Below, piece after piece: positions 1-10,057 of a DNA stretch of 47,601 nt; the stretch's first letter is position 1; each line of letters starts with the position of its first letter. A program made the translations under genes and the position numbers. Origin of the DNA: a virus; IMG/VR virus record IMGVR_UViG_3300024313_000939, positions 1 to 47,601 of that record. One strand, given 5' to 3'. The notes beneath the pieces were generated by a model. It saw only the letters and a program-made list of their open reading frames with translations, ran no database searches and was not told the origin of the DNA.

Positions 1-2169
1 ATTTGATTTAATTCTCAGACCATTCCCACCATGATTAGTGTTTATATCAACTCTTTTATTAAATTCAGAATATCCTTCTACGCTTAATTCTTCAGTAACA
101 TTTAAATTGTTAACGAACGTGGTGTTCTCAGCATTTGATGTTAAACCATTACCAACGATGAATGAATCAATGTGACTTACTGTATTATTAGAACCACCTA
201 AAATACCTGAACGGTTACCACTAGCAATATTATTTTGACCACTACCTATAAATGAACTACCACCACTAGCTGTATTATCTTGACCACTGCCTATAAATGA
301 ACTATCTCCACTAGCAGTATTACGGAAACCACCTACAACTGAACTAGTCCTACTAGCAGTATTACAGAAACCGGCACCTATAAATGAACTATTACCACAA
401 GCTGTATTATCTTGTCCACTACCTATAAATGAACTATAACCACTAGCTGTATTGCTACTACCACCACCTACAGTTGAACTATTACTACTAGCAGTATTAT
501 TTTCACCACTACCTATAAATGACCAACCACCACTAGCAGTATTAAGGAAACCAGCGCCTACAAATGAAATATTACCACTAGCAGTATTACGGTTACCGCT
601 ACCTATAAATGAAGTATTACCACTAGCAGTATTATTTTCACCACCTAATACTGCTGCATCATAGCCGTTAGCAGTATTAGTTTCCGCTCCACCTATAATC
701 TTACCGAAAGCGGATAACGCTGCTACAGATAATGAATTCGTAGTCGTATTACCATTATCAGTGACATCCTGTAAATCGATAGATGCATCTGTATTAAAAA
801 TATCTAAGAGATTTGTACCACCTGATAATATGTTTTGTGTAACATTTAAGCTACCATCCATCGTACCACCATTTGCAAATTGCTTAGCAACGCTACCACC
901 ACCAGAAGACATCTCTATCAATCTCTTGATAGACATCATTTCATTCTGGAATTGTTTTGAAATATCTAGTTTAAGAGAATTAAGCTGTTTATCATTTATC
1001 TTCTCACTTAGTATCTCTTTTACTTCACCTTTATTTAAATTATTTAAATTTTCTAATAATTGTTTATATTTTTTATCCTCTTCATCGGAAAATATATTAA
1101 GCTTTTCATTAATATTAGATAATTCATCAGCAAGTATTTTTTTAACATCGGTATTTTTAATATCAACTTGTTCGTTAATTTCTGAAATTGTATCTTTAAG
1201 ATACATCTCAATATCTGATTTATTTTCAGATATTTTTTCAACAACAGCTGTCAATGTATCAACTTTATAATCTTCGACCTTCTCGTTAATTTTTTTAACT
1301 TTAAAGTTAATTTTTTCTTCAATACTTTCCGTTTTAGATTGTATTAAATTATTTGTTTTTTCTTGAAGTTTACCAATTTTTGTATTACTATCATGTAGGG
1401 TGATATCTAACTGATCATTTAAATCCTTTATTTTATTATCTAAATTATTGTTGATATTAACAATATTTTCAGATAAAATCTTAGCTAATTCTTCCTTATT
1501 TAAATTAGATAATTTATCTACTTTAGAAAGAATTTCTTTATTATTTTCATCAATAGAAAGTGTAATATCATCTATATTACTTTTAATGAGATTGTTTATC
1601 TTTTTATCGTTACTTGATAAAAAGTCAATATATTGTTCATATAGTTCTTGCCTAATACTTTCAGATTTTTCATTTAAGTATTCTTCAGCTTGTTTAGCAA
1701 TTAATTGTTTTTGTTTTTTATATTCTTCTAATTTATTATCATATAGTTTTTGAGCCTTTTCTTGACTCTCTTTAATTATCTTTTCCGATACATCTCTAAC
1801 CTTATCTTCGTAGATAGTATTGGTAGGTATAACCTTTTTAACCTTCTCTTCAATTATAGTATTAACTGGGGTTTTTTGAATACTTTTTAAAAATTGAAGA
1901 TGATTTTCGTTAAGAAATAATTCACTTTCCCCGCTTTCAACTAATAAAGCCTCGCATTTATACTTTTTATTATTTTTAACTGCTTCAAAACTAACAATAG
2001 GTAACCCGTCCGATGTACCTATCTTCTCAACGATAATGTTTTTATCGTTGTACATACATTCATATACATCAAAAAATATTTCTTTTTTACTTGTAACTTT
2101 AAGAACATTTTTATTATCATCTGTAAATTTTGGTGTAATATCGAAACCGAACACGGACCATTGACTCAT
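1..2169 (-). CDS. Tail-fibre/adhesin-like virion protein, C-terminus beyond window
   Basis: The frame is open from ATG at 2169 to base 1 (723 codons, no stop), so the C-terminus lies outside the window. The first ~100 residues form a compact N-terminal domain beginning MSQWSVFGFDITPKF. About 320 residues of Lys/Glu/Asn/Ile-rich heptad-like sequence follow, a probable long coiled coil. A short linker (SSGGGSVAKQF) then leads into 14-15-residue repeats of type NTASGxxSFIGSG, which resemble the left-handed beta-roll head repeats of YadA-like trimeric adhesins and many phage fibres. A trimeric fibre that binds the host surface is the likely role. A TATAAATA motif ends 5 nt before the ATG, consistent with late expression. 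The N-terminus could instead be a baseplate or head attachment module. The fibre call is by architecture, not by a named homologue. Confidence 0.75.
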   Translation of the reverse strand, partial: MSQWSVFGFDITPKFTDDNKNVLKVTSKKEIFFDVYECMYNDKNIIVEKIGTSDGLPIVSFEAVKNNKKYKCEALLVESGESELFLNENHLQFLKSIQKTPVNTIIEEKVKKVIPTNTIYEDKVRDVSEKIIKESQEKAQKLYDNKLEEYKKQKQLIAKQAEEYLNEKSESIRQELYEQYIDFLSSNDKKINNLIKSNIDDITLSIDENNKEILSKVDKLSNLNKEELAKILSENIVNINNNLDNKIKDLNDQLDITLHDSNTKIGKLQEKTNNLIQSKTESIEEKINFKVKKINEKVEDYKVDTLTAVVEKISENKSDIEMYLKDTISEINEQVDIKNTDVKKILADELSNINEKLNIFSDEEDKKYKQLLENLNNLNKGEVKEILSEKINDKQLNSLKLDISKQFQNEMMSIKRLIEMSSGGGSVAKQFANGGTMDGSLNVTQNILSGGTNLLDIFNTDASIDLQDVTDNGNTTTNSLSVAALSAFGKIIGGAETNTANGYDAAVLGGENNTASGNTSFIGSGNRNTASGNISFVGAGFLNTASGGWSFIGSGENNTASSNSSTVGGGSSNTASGYSSFIGSGQDNTACGNSSFIGAGFCNTASRTSSVVGGFRNTASGDSSFIGSGQDNTASGGSSFIGSGQNNIASGNRSGILGGSNNTVSHIDSFIVGNGLTSNAENTTFVNNLNVTEELSVEGYSEFNKRVDINTNHGGNGLRIKSN
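160..660 (-). repeat. YadA-like NTASG...SFIGSG repeat array
   Basis: About eleven degenerate 42-45-bp units encode NTASGxxSFIGSGxx. The core Asn-Thr-Ala-Ser-Gly is nearly invariant, while the two residues before Ser-Phe and the last two of each unit vary. At DNA level the repeated core is the forward-strand string ccactagcagtatta. Such arrays can expand or contract by recombination. Confidence 0.85.
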
Positions 2170-2174
2170 ATAGT

Positions 2175-2182
2175 TATTTATA
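2175..2182 (-). promoter_or_regulatory. Late promoter motif TATAAATA, fibre gene
   Basis: A perfect T4 late consensus TATAAATA lies 5 nt upstream of the ATG at 2169. At T4 geometry (+1 about 6 nt after the motif) the RNA would start at the start codon. Confidence 0.6.
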
Positions 2183-2234
2183 TAGGTTTATTAATATTTC
2201 CAAGAAAGTATTAAATCTATTTATGTATTATACC

Positions 2235-2262
2235 CACAAAAAAAGGTACATACGTACCTTTA
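2235..2262 (-). terminator. Rho-independent terminator after hsp20
   Basis: On the minus strand, an 8-bp perfect stem (AAAGGTAC / GTACCTTT, 2254-2261 with 2242-2249, 4-nt loop) is followed by a run of seven Ts. It lies between the Hsp20 stop and the fibre-gene promoter and would separate the two transcripts. Confidence 0.7.
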
Positions 2263-2324
2263 AATGCCCACCATCCATCCCCTGTTTAGTTTTATAGTTA
2301 TGCTCCGACCTTTAACTATTTATG

Positions 2325-2732
2325 CTAAACGGAATATTTTTTAATATATTCTTGTTTTTTTCTGCGAGGAGTATTAACTCCCAAAACACCGTTCTCATAG
2401 TTAAAAGTGATCTTCTTGAGATCATAATCTCTTCCAACTGTGAATGAGCGATTCAGGGATTGTTGTTGTGAGCCGTCATTCGTTTTAACGGTTCGTTTGG
2501 CCTTAATGTAAACTTCTCTCTTATCAGAGTCTACGCTTAGATCAAGTTCATCTTTTTTACATCCAGGGATGTCTATTTGTACTGTCAAACCATCGTCATC
2601 TTGAGAGAATCGGACAGTGTCACCTGTACGGTATACCTCTTCCAAAGAATGGAAGACCGGTGTTAAATTAAAAAAACCATCTAATGCTCTTTCAATGTCT
2701 GCTATTGGGTTATATGTAGTTAGTTTAGTCAT
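2325..2732 (-). CDS. hsp20: Hsp20 / alpha-crystallin small heat-shock protein
   Basis: This 135-residue protein has the usual small-HSP layout. A short N-terminal region (NPIADIERALDGFF) precedes an alpha-crystallin domain at about residues 38-125, including the 'VQIDIPGCKKDELDLSV' strand pair and the terminal G-V-L signature (GVLGVNTPRR). Small HSPs hold unfolding proteins in an ATP-independent way, and hsp20 is a recurrent gene of marine T4-like phages. It lies just downstream of phage groEL, but a terminator separates the two, so it is probably its own unit. An AATAAATA motif lies 7 nt before the ATG. Length and domain are normal for the family. Confidence 0.93.
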   Translation of the reverse strand: MTKLTTYNPIADIERALDGFFNLTPVFHSLEEVYRTGDTVRFSQDDDGLTVQIDIPGCKKDELDLSVDSDKREVYIKAKRTVKTNDGSQQQSLNRSFTVGRDYDLKKITFNYENGVLGVNTPRRKKQEYIKKYSV

Positions 2733-2739
2733 AGATTAA

Positions 2740-2747
2740 TATTTATT
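2740..2747 (-). promoter_or_regulatory. Late-type motif AATAAATA, hsp20
   Basis: AATAAATA lies 7 nt before the hsp20 ATG. A TATAAT hexamer overlaps just upstream, but no good -35 sits at 16-17 bp, so a late-type promoter is favoured. Confidence 0.4.
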
Positions 2748-2774
2748 ATTATAACATATAAGTTCAAAAAATCC

Positions 2775-2827
2775 AAAAAAAAGCGCAACCTCATAAATGA
2801 GATCACGCTATCGAGTGTTAAACTCGG
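2775..2827 (-). terminator. Tandem-hairpin terminator after groEL
   Basis: Read on the minus strand, a 5-bp hairpin (CGAGT / ACTCG, 2822-2826 with 2812-2816) is followed by a 12-bp stem (2798-2809 with 2782-2793, loop of 4) and a run of Ts. Three stem pairs are G-U wobbles that work only in minus-strand RNA. A near copy lies at 4499-4546. Confidence 0.8.
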
Positions 2828-2840
2828 TTAGATTTATTTA

Positions 2841-4497
<1,657 letters not shown>

Positions 4498-4498
4498 C

Positions 4499-4546
4499 AA
4501 AAAAGCGCAACCTCTTTCGAGATCACGCTATCAGAGATATACTCTG
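4499..4546 (-). terminator. Tandem-hairpin terminator after the outer-membrane gene
   Basis: Minus strand: a 5-bp hairpin (CAGAG / CTCTG, loop TATAT), then an 11-bp stem (4519-4529 with 4504-4514) closed by a GAAA tetraloop, then a T run. The lower stem sequence matches the groEL terminator at 2775-2827. The small hairpin has different but still pairing bases. Confidence 0.8.
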
Positions 4547-4563
4547 GGGGTTCTAATTATTTA

Positions 4564-5307
4564 TTAGAATGAGTAGGTAAGACCTACCGTAACCGATGTA
4601 TCAAAATCACCATCAGTACCTTCAGATGAAATACCATTGACGATACCAAGATCATTCTTTAATGCATTAAACTGTACAAATACAGGAATGACATCATTAA
4701 TAGTTGATGTAAATCTTACATAACCATGAACATATTCAAAATCTTCATCATAACCGAAAGACTGACCATATTCACCACCTACAGTAACATCTGCATACTT
4801 AGCATCAAATGTCTTTGAAACATTAAATGCTGGTGTAGTAATAGTACTATCAGTGCTTGTACCAGCTTCGCTACCATCTTCAAAAGCTACAGTAACTGAT
4901 GTATCGACGAACTCAAACCAATTGAGATCATATGCACCATTGAGCTCGAAAGTGGTATCAGCATCTTCACCAGTATGTACAACAAGACGTGTATCGATAC
5001 CACCAAGAGGAGTGTTAAGATAAGTACCTACTGTACCGTGTAGTTGATAATCTTCAGTATTAACATACTCTAAACTACCGACAAAAGCAAGCCCTTGAAA
5101 GTTACCGAGCTTTGTAGATGCTTTAACATAAGCTGAATCTTGAGCTCCATATAGACCACCTGAAATACGCTTTTCATAATAGCCTACCTCAGTATCTAGT
5201 TTCCAGTTCTTTTCCGTTACTACTTCTTGAGCTTCGCATTTACTACACATTGTAAACAATGCAATAGCAGCAACTACTGCTCCGATAATAATATATTTCT
5301 TATTCAT
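4564..5307 (-). CDS. Outer-membrane beta-barrel protein (phage moron)
   Basis: The 247-residue protein starts with a signal peptide (MNKKYIIIGAVVAAIALFTM, then CSKCEAQE). It continues with alternating hydrophobic/polar beta strands rich in Thr, Tyr, Gly and acid, and ends in Tyr-Ser-Phe; a C-terminal Phe is the BAM recognition signature of outer-membrane barrels. It is too short for a classical 16-strand porin, so a barrel of roughly 8-12 strands is likely. It has its own sigma70-like promoter (TTGAAC-N17-TATAAT) and terminator, so it looks like an independent unit expressed early in the host. Roles to consider are superinfection exclusion, receptor masking or altered permeability. The specific function is not recognised. 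Confidence 0.75.
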   Translation of the reverse strand: MNKKYIIIGAVVAAIALFTMCSKCEAQEVVTEKNWKLDTEVGYYEKRISGGLYGAQDSAYVKASTKLGNFQGLAFVGSLEYVNTEDYQLHGTVGTYLNTPLGGIDTRLVVHTGEDADTTFELNGAYDLNWFEFVDTSVTVAFEDGSEAGTSTDSTITTPAFNVSKTFDAKYADVTVGGEYGQSFGYDEDFEYVHGYVRFTSTINDVIPVFVQFNALKNDLGIVNGISSEGTDGDFDTSVTVGLTYSF

Positions 5308-5315
5308 AGCCTTTA

Positions 5316-5344
5316 ATTATATACTACGATTCACAGGTGTTCAA
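5316..5344 (-). promoter_or_regulatory. Sigma70-like promoter of the outer-membrane gene
   Basis: TTGAAC, 17-bp spacer, TATAAT, then 8 nt (TAAAGGCT, containing a weak AAAGG) to the ATG. This is one of the few starts in the window with a Shine-Dalgarno-like string. Confidence 0.7.
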
Positions 5345-5347
5345 CTA

Positions 5348-6409
5348 TTAAAGATCAAAATCTTCAAATTCTTGCTCATTAATTTCTGTATCACGTGCAC
5401 CAATCTTGTAAGAACTAATTTCTGTCTCTTGTGGAGCAACTTGTACTTTAGAGCTATCAGTATAGCTATTAAGCCACCCACCGATCGGATTTGTCGGTTG
5501 GTCAAAAATCTTATCATAACCTAGTGAGCGTAATCTGGTATTAGCTAACCACTCAATATAACCATTAAGCATTTCTGTATTTAATCCAAGAAGTGAACCA
5601 TTAGAAAAAAGATATTCAGCCCATTTCTTTTCATTTTCAACTGCTAGACCATACATATCATAAATCTTCTGCTCGTTATCCTTAACTACTTGCTGGAAAC
5701 CTTCATCTTTATTTTCTTTCCAATACTTGATAATGTTTTGAGTAATAGCTGCGTGTAAGTTTTCATCTCTTGCAATAAGACCTATAATCTTTGCATTACC
5801 TTCCATCTTACCTTTATATCCGAAAAAGTATGAACATGCAAAAGATACATAGAAAGCTAAACCTTCTGTAATTTGCGTCGATAAAACTGCATTAAAGATC
5901 TTTTGCTTAATATCACCCTTATCGTCACCTAATAGGGTATTATATGCACTGCTAATTTCTGTCGCTCTTCTTGTAATTTCTTTATCCTCTAAGATTGAGT
6001 CGAAAAACTGGGTAGCATCTTTAGCAATATTTTGCAAGGTATATGTATATGAATAACTATGAATAGTTTCAAAACGTGCCCAGCTTGTCATACAAATTTC
6101 TAACTCTGGATTAGATACATAATTTTTAATATTGTGAATACTTCTAGAGAGCATACTATCGGTCATAGTCTGCCATTTAAGATTACTATTAAAAATAAAT
6201 TTTTCTGTATCAGTTAGATTTTCGTAATCATTACGATCTTTTGTTAAAGATACTTCTTCAGGTAACCAGTGATATTCTTCTTGCTTCCGCCATAGGTCGA
6301 AAAACTTAGGGTATTTGAATCTATCGTATCTTTGAAGAGATAAATCCTCTCCAAGAAACATAGGTTGGTTCGTGGTATCTACATTTTTTAAGTTAAGTAC
6401 TGTTTCCAT
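5348..6409 (-). CDS. nrdB: Ribonucleoside-diphosphate reductase, beta subunit
   Basis: Class Ia R2 subunit (353 residues). Diiron ligands and radical site are readable: D84, E114 and H117 (ETIH), radical Tyr121 (SYSY, aligned to E. coli Tyr122), E182, and E216 and H219 (ARDENLH). The acidic tail ending EDFDL would dock onto NrdA. It makes the tyrosyl radical needed to reduce ribonucleotides and so supplies dNTPs for phage replication. It lies 16 nt downstream of nrdA in the same operon. No Shine-Dalgarno is visible. A TATAAATA string overlaps the start codon, too close to serve as a promoter for this ATG. Confidence 0.97.
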   Translation of the reverse strand: METVLNLKNVDTTNQPMFLGEDLSLQRYDRFKYPKFFDLWRKQEEYHWLPEEVSLTKDRNDYENLTDTEKFIFNSNLKWQTMTDSMLSRSIHNIKNYVSNPELEICMTSWARFETIHSYSYTYTLQNIAKDATQFFDSILEDKEITRRATEISSAYNTLLGDDKGDIKQKIFNAVLSTQITEGLAFYVSFACSYFFGYKGKMEGNAKIIGLIARDENLHAAITQNIIKYWKENKDEGFQQVVKDNEQKIYDMYGLAVENEKKWAEYLFSNGSLLGLNTEMLNGYIEWLANTRLRSLGYDKIFDQPTNPIGGWLNSYTDSSKVQVAPQETEISSYKIGARDTEINEQEFEDFDL

Positions 6410-6425
6410 ATTTATATATCTTTAT

Positions 6426-8693
6426 TTAAAGTGCACAAGCGCCAGATTCACATCCATCTTCAATATTATCATTCTGTTCCTCTTCATTGAAGCTTTGCTT
6501 ATCCCCGTCATCAGTATTGTTATAGTAACCGGTTCTCCAACCTAACTTATATGCTAGAAGAATCTCTTTAATTACTTTTGAATCTGGTAACGCGCCGTTA
6601 TCATAATGAGCATAATTATAGTACATATTAGCACTAATACTCATATCTACCCATTTCTGTAAAGCACCAACTATCTTAATCATCCCCGTATTGTCCTCCA
6701 TATCATATGCAAGAGTATACTTATTTTTATATGATGTATAATTTGGTACGATAACAGGTAACGTACGAGCTTTAGATTTTTTATAGGTAATATAAGATCT
6801 AATAGGTTCTATACCATTGGTAGAGCACTGAATTACCGAAGAGCTCTCACACGGCATTATAGCCGATACAGTACTATGCCTTAGTCCGAACTCTTTTATT
6901 CTTGCTCGTAAACCTTCCCAGTCCATACTATTCTTTCTTGTAACAAATTCGTCAATTTCTTTCTTATAATTATCGATCGGTAACCAACCTTGACTATACT
7001 TTGTCTTATTAAATTTAGGACACCTACCTTTTTCACTCGATAGATCACAAGATGAACTTAAAAGATAATACTGTACCTTTTCCATCAACTCATCAGCTAC
7101 GTTAGGTGCTTCATCATCGGTATACTTTACTCCATGCTTTGCAAGATACGCAGCAAAGTTAGTAATACCAATACCTAATGATCTACGATTTTTAGTAAAG
7201 TTTTCTGCAGCAGGTAAGAAGTAATCTTGGTAATCAATTAACTGATCTAGAATACGTACGATAATATCACATACCTTTTCCATTTCAGCATCAGATTGAA
7301 TTTCTAATACATTGATAGCAGATAAAATACAAATACCAATTTCAGCATTCTTATCATCTGGATGTTGTAGAGGTTTAGTAGGGTGTAATACTTCAACACA
7401 AAGGTTAGTCATCTTAATATCGTCATCCCAAGCTGATCTTTGATTACAATGATCGATATTCATAAAATAAATACGACCCGTTTCAACTCTCTCTTTAACA
7501 AAAAGGGACATCAATTTTCTCGCTTTAACAGTTTTCTTAAACTTAAGACTCGTTTTACGCTCGTATTGCTCATATAATTCGTCAAAGTTTTCATGACCAA
7601 ATGCATCATATAGTTCTTTAGCTTCATGAGGTGAAAAAAGAGTAATATCTCCATTCTTTAAAAATCTTTTGTAAAATAATTCACTAAACTGAATACAATA
7701 ATCTAACTTACGAACACGGTTATCATCGGTACCGGAATTATTTTTAAGTACTATCATATCTTCAACTTCATAATGCCAGAAAGGAAAGTTAACGGTTGCA
7801 GAACCACCTCTAATACCATTTTGATGACAAGACTTTACAGTTGATTCCATTAACTTGAGGAACGGAATAACACCTGTATGGACAACTTCACCGTTACGGA
7901 TAGGGGAATTTAAAGGACGAATACGACCCATATTTAACCCAATTCCATAGCGTGAACCCGTTGCATAGCCAGCAGCTGTAGATGAAGAGAAGATTGACGG
8001 TAGCGTATCATCAACATCAATTAAGCAGCAAGATGCATATTGTCTAACTTTACTACGTACACCTGCCATTAAAGGTGTTGGTAAATTAATTTTGAATTTG
8101 GAGAAATAATCATAAGCCTTTTTAACATATGAAATTCGAGTAGCTCCTTTATATTTACCGAAACAAACCATTGCAATGATCATATATGCAAATTGAGGTG
8201 TTTCATAAATCTTAGTTTCGGATCTATCTTGAATTAGATATTTGTCACATAACTGACGCATACCAGCGTATGTAAAGTTATCGTCTCGATTATGGTCAAT
8301 ATATTCATCAAGTTTATTGATTTCTTCATCGCTATATAACATTAAGATATCTTCATCGTAAACATCATTTTCATGTACGTTTTTATTAATAAAATCAACT
8401 AACTTAGGAGGGTTCTTACCACCCCAAACATCTTTACGCAATTGATAGGATAGTAATTTAGATGCCACATATTGGTAATTAGGTGTATTTAAGCTTATTA
8501 AATTAACAGCTGAGTCAATTAAAACGTTATGTATTTCACGAGTAGTAATACCTTCTTTCATTTGTAGCTTAGCATTTATTTCGATATCAGAAGCTGTTAC
8601 ACCTTTTATATCACCTACAGCCCAGCCTACAACCTTATGTATTCGTTCTACATCAAATGATACTGTTTCTCCGGTTCTTTTTATAATATTCAT
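6426..8693 (-). CDS. nrdA: Ribonucleoside-diphosphate reductase, alpha subunit
   Basis: Class Ia R1 subunit (755 residues). The order is an N-terminal ATP-cone (residues 1-90), YASCCLID carrying the first active-site Cys, NLCVEVLHPTKPL with the thiyl-radical Cys and catalytic Glu, the phosphate-binding MPCESSSVIQCSTNGIEP, the YYNYAHY region near the radical-transfer tyrosines, and a redox-active tail ending CESGACAL (E. coli ends CESGACKI). The intact tail implies reduction by thioredoxin or glutaredoxin. The ATP cone predicts dATP inhibition. It is transcribed with nrdB and follows three small genes from the promoter at 9801-9828. Confidence 0.97.
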   Translation of the reverse strand: MNIIKRTGETVSFDVERIHKVVGWAVGDIKGVTASDIEINAKLQMKEGITTREIHNVLIDSAVNLISLNTPNYQYVASKLLSYQLRKDVWGGKNPPKLVDFINKNVHENDVYDEDILMLYSDEEINKLDEYIDHNRDDNFTYAGMRQLCDKYLIQDRSETKIYETPQFAYMIIAMVCFGKYKGATRISYVKKAYDYFSKFKINLPTPLMAGVRSKVRQYASCCLIDVDDTLPSIFSSSTAAGYATGSRYGIGLNMGRIRPLNSPIRNGEVVHTGVIPFLKLMESTVKSCHQNGIRGGSATVNFPFWHYEVEDMIVLKNNSGTDDNRVRKLDYCIQFSELFYKRFLKNGDITLFSPHEAKELYDAFGHENFDELYEQYERKTSLKFKKTVKARKLMSLFVKERVETGRIYFMNIDHCNQRSAWDDDIKMTNLCVEVLHPTKPLQHPDDKNAEIGICILSAINVLEIQSDAEMEKVCDIIVRILDQLIDYQDYFLPAAENFTKNRRSLGIGITNFAAYLAKHGVKYTDDEAPNVADELMEKVQYYLLSSSCDLSSEKGRCPKFNKTKYSQGWLPIDNYKKEIDEFVTRKNSMDWEGLRARIKEFGLRHSTVSAIMPCESSSVIQCSTNGIEPIRSYITYKKSKARTLPVIVPNYTSYKNKYTLAYDMEDNTGMIKIVGALQKWVDMSISANMYYNYAHYDNGALPDSKVIKEILLAYKLGWRTGYYNNTDDGDKQSFNEEEQNDNIEDGCESGACAL

Positions 8694-8702
8694 ATTTAAA
8701 AT

Positions 8703-9212
8703 TTAAGTTAAAATTAATGGTATAATGGAGCCAAATTTTTGAAAATCAAATTTACCTTCATTCAAGTTAAGCATGTGTTGTAATATTTTTTTATCTTTAG
8801 ATATTTCATCTTGCGCAAGATATCTAAATTTATTAAAGTCTATCGGGTATATACCATTCTTAAAATGTGCATAACAATCATTGCAAGTAAGATTGAATTC
8901 ACTCAATAAATTTTGATAAACTACTAAATTAATGCCATATGATTTTTCTTGCGCATTAATAAGATTTGCTATATTTTTACCTAACTCATTTAACTCAATG
9001 CATATACCATATAAAGGTAACATTTTAGATTCACCATTTTGTTTATAAATTCGTATAAATCTTTTTGGATTATAATCATCGTTTATTTTTAATCGTTTAT
9101 TATCATATTCATTCTTAATAATAAAACCTAGAAATATAGAAGGTTGTAATGGTATCTCGTATGAGAACCCGTCCATAGATACCGGTGTTTCAATTAAGGA
9201 TATATCAATCAT
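8703..9212 (-). CDS. Hypothetical protein in nrd operon
   Basis: The 169-residue protein is not recognised. It has an early segment rich in Pro and aromatic residues (SMDGFSYEIPLQPSIFLGF), a central KRFIRIYKQNG strand pair, and a CNDCYAHF dipeptide pair that could bind metal but is isolated. No signal peptide or membrane segment is seen. Its start overlaps the stop of the upstream gene by one base (TAATG) and it ends 9 nt before nrdA, so it is co-transcribed and probably translationally coupled. Confidence 0.7.
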   Translation of the reverse strand: MIDISLIETPVSMDGFSYEIPLQPSIFLGFIIKNEYDNKRLKINDDYNPKRFIRIYKQNGESKMLPLYGICIELNELGKNIANLINAQEKSYGINLVVYQNLLSEFNLTCNDCYAHFKNGIYPIDFNKFRYLAQDEISKDKKILQHMLNLNEGKFDFQKFGSIIPLILT

Positions 9213-9436
9213 TATAAATTAATTTCTCTTTGGAGTGATGCATTTTTTGCACTATATACTCTAATTTTATCTGAACCACCATTTATTGGGTTAAGAGATA
9301 CTGTAATAGTGTCGCCGCTTACAATAGGTCCACTATAATTATAACCACCTGGTAACTCTGCAGTTGCTTCGATTGAACCATTATCTGCATTAAAGATAAT
9401 TAACTTACTTCCTTCTATTCTTGGTACTAAATTCAT
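9212..9436 (-). CDS. Small beta-rich protein, single PQQ-propeller-like blade
   Basis: The 74-residue protein is all beta by eye. The pattern GSKLIIFNADNGSIEATAEL, then Gly-rich turn, SGPIVSGDTITVSL, resembles one blade of a PQQ/quinoprotein-type propeller ('G-x-L-x-x-D-x-x-x-G ... P-V-V-x-x-G'). One blade cannot close a propeller, so it would have to oligomerise or act as a small virion component. It overlaps the upstream gene by ATGA and the downstream gene by one base. Function not recognised. Confidence 0.65.
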   Translation of the reverse strand: MNLVPRIEGSKLIIFNADNGSIEATAELPGGYNYSGPIVSGDTITVSLNPINGGSDKIRVYSAKNASLQREINL

Positions 9437-9795
9437 ATCTTAATTATATAATTATTTATGAAATATTCAACTTCAGGATCAGATTTATTATAAGTAAATG
9501 ATGATAAATTTTCATTTATCGTAGGAATCTTTAAACTGTTGCTTCTGAACTTTTCCTCTAACTCCGCAATAATTGATTCCTCGGGGTATTCGATGTCATC
9601 TGAAACATTTAATATATTTTTAATTTCAGGTACACCATAACCTCTTTTAAATAGTGTCTTTACATCTCTACTAATATATAGTTTTTGTAAATTTTCTACA
9701 TCATTATACTCTTCTATTTTCTTTTTTAAATAATCACCTGAAAATAAACTTTCTTTACCTGTAACTATACATTTAACCTTTAAGGATTTAACCAT
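9433..9795 (-). CDS. Hypothetical protein leading the nrd operon
   Basis: The 120-residue protein has a basic N-terminal strand (SLKVKCIVTGKESLFSGDYLKKK) and then a helical region containing SRDVKTLFKRGYGVPEIKNIL. The latter resembles a short 'RGY.VPEIR' DNA-binding-like helix pair in other phage small proteins, but no family can be named. It is the first gene after the early promoter at 9801-9828 and overlaps the next gene by ATGA. Confidence 0.7.
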   Translation of the reverse strand: MVKSLKVKCIVTGKESLFSGDYLKKKIEEYNDVENLQKLYISRDVKTLFKRGYGVPEIKNILNVSDDIEYPEESIIAELEEKFRSNSLKIPTINENLSSFTYNKSDPEVEYFINNYIIKI

Positions 9796-9800
9796 ACTAT

Positions 9801-9828
9801 ATTATATAAATAATTATATGGATTTCAA
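9801..9828 (-). promoter_or_regulatory. Sigma70-like promoter of the nrd operon
   Basis: TTGAAA, 16-bp spacer, TATAAT, 5 nt, ATG 9795. The -35 lies inside the start of the divergent gene at 9818 and the element interlocks with that gene's late motif. Confidence 0.65.
9805..9812 (+). promoter_or_regulatory. Late promoter motif TATAAATA, gene at 9818
   Basis: Perfect TATAAATA ends 5 nt before ATG 9818. It overlaps the -10 box of the divergent nrd-operon promoter, so the two polymerases cannot bind together. Confidence 0.6.
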
Positions 9829-10057
9829 TACCTTAGTGGATAATATATTAGAAGATTTTACTGCTCCAACTGATACAAAAAGACCAGTAAAGGTAAAACC
9901 TAAAGGTAAATATGGTACAGTTAACCCTCAATTAAACGACCCACATAGTACAAAAGCTATTTCCGGATTTAAAGGTCAGCCGGGTGGTAAACAAAAAACT
10001 TTAAAGTTTAAACTACCTACCAAGAAGAGCGGATCCAAACAGCAGCAGCCATCGTAG
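9818..10057 (+). CDS. Small basic protein with capsid-targeting-like N-terminus
   Basis: The 79-residue protein begins MDFNTLVDNILEDFTAP. This matches the pattern of the T4 capsid-targeting peptide (aromatic, hydrophobic, phi-x-E at ILE), with a predicted prohead-protease cut after Glu12. The rest is Lys/Pro/Gly-rich with no hydrophobic core, as expected for a DNA-associated internal head protein. It is transcribed from a late motif. Its last 41 bp overlap the convergent gene 10017-10568. Function inferred only. Confidence 0.65.
   Translation: MDFNTLVDNILEDFTAPTDTKRPVKVKPKGKYGTVNPQLNDPHSTKAISGFKGQPGGKQKTLKFKLPTKKSGSKQQQPS

Noticed and set aside
452-1753. Plus-strand frames at 452-664, 761-1270 and 1448-1753
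   Set aside because: They are antisense shadows of the continuous minus-strand fibre frame; low-complexity Leu/Ser/Phe products, no start signals.
6410-6417. TATAAATA just before nrdB as a late promoter
   Set aside because: The motif runs into the ATG, leaving no room for a transcription start before the codon; nrdB is 16 nt after nrdA in the same operon.
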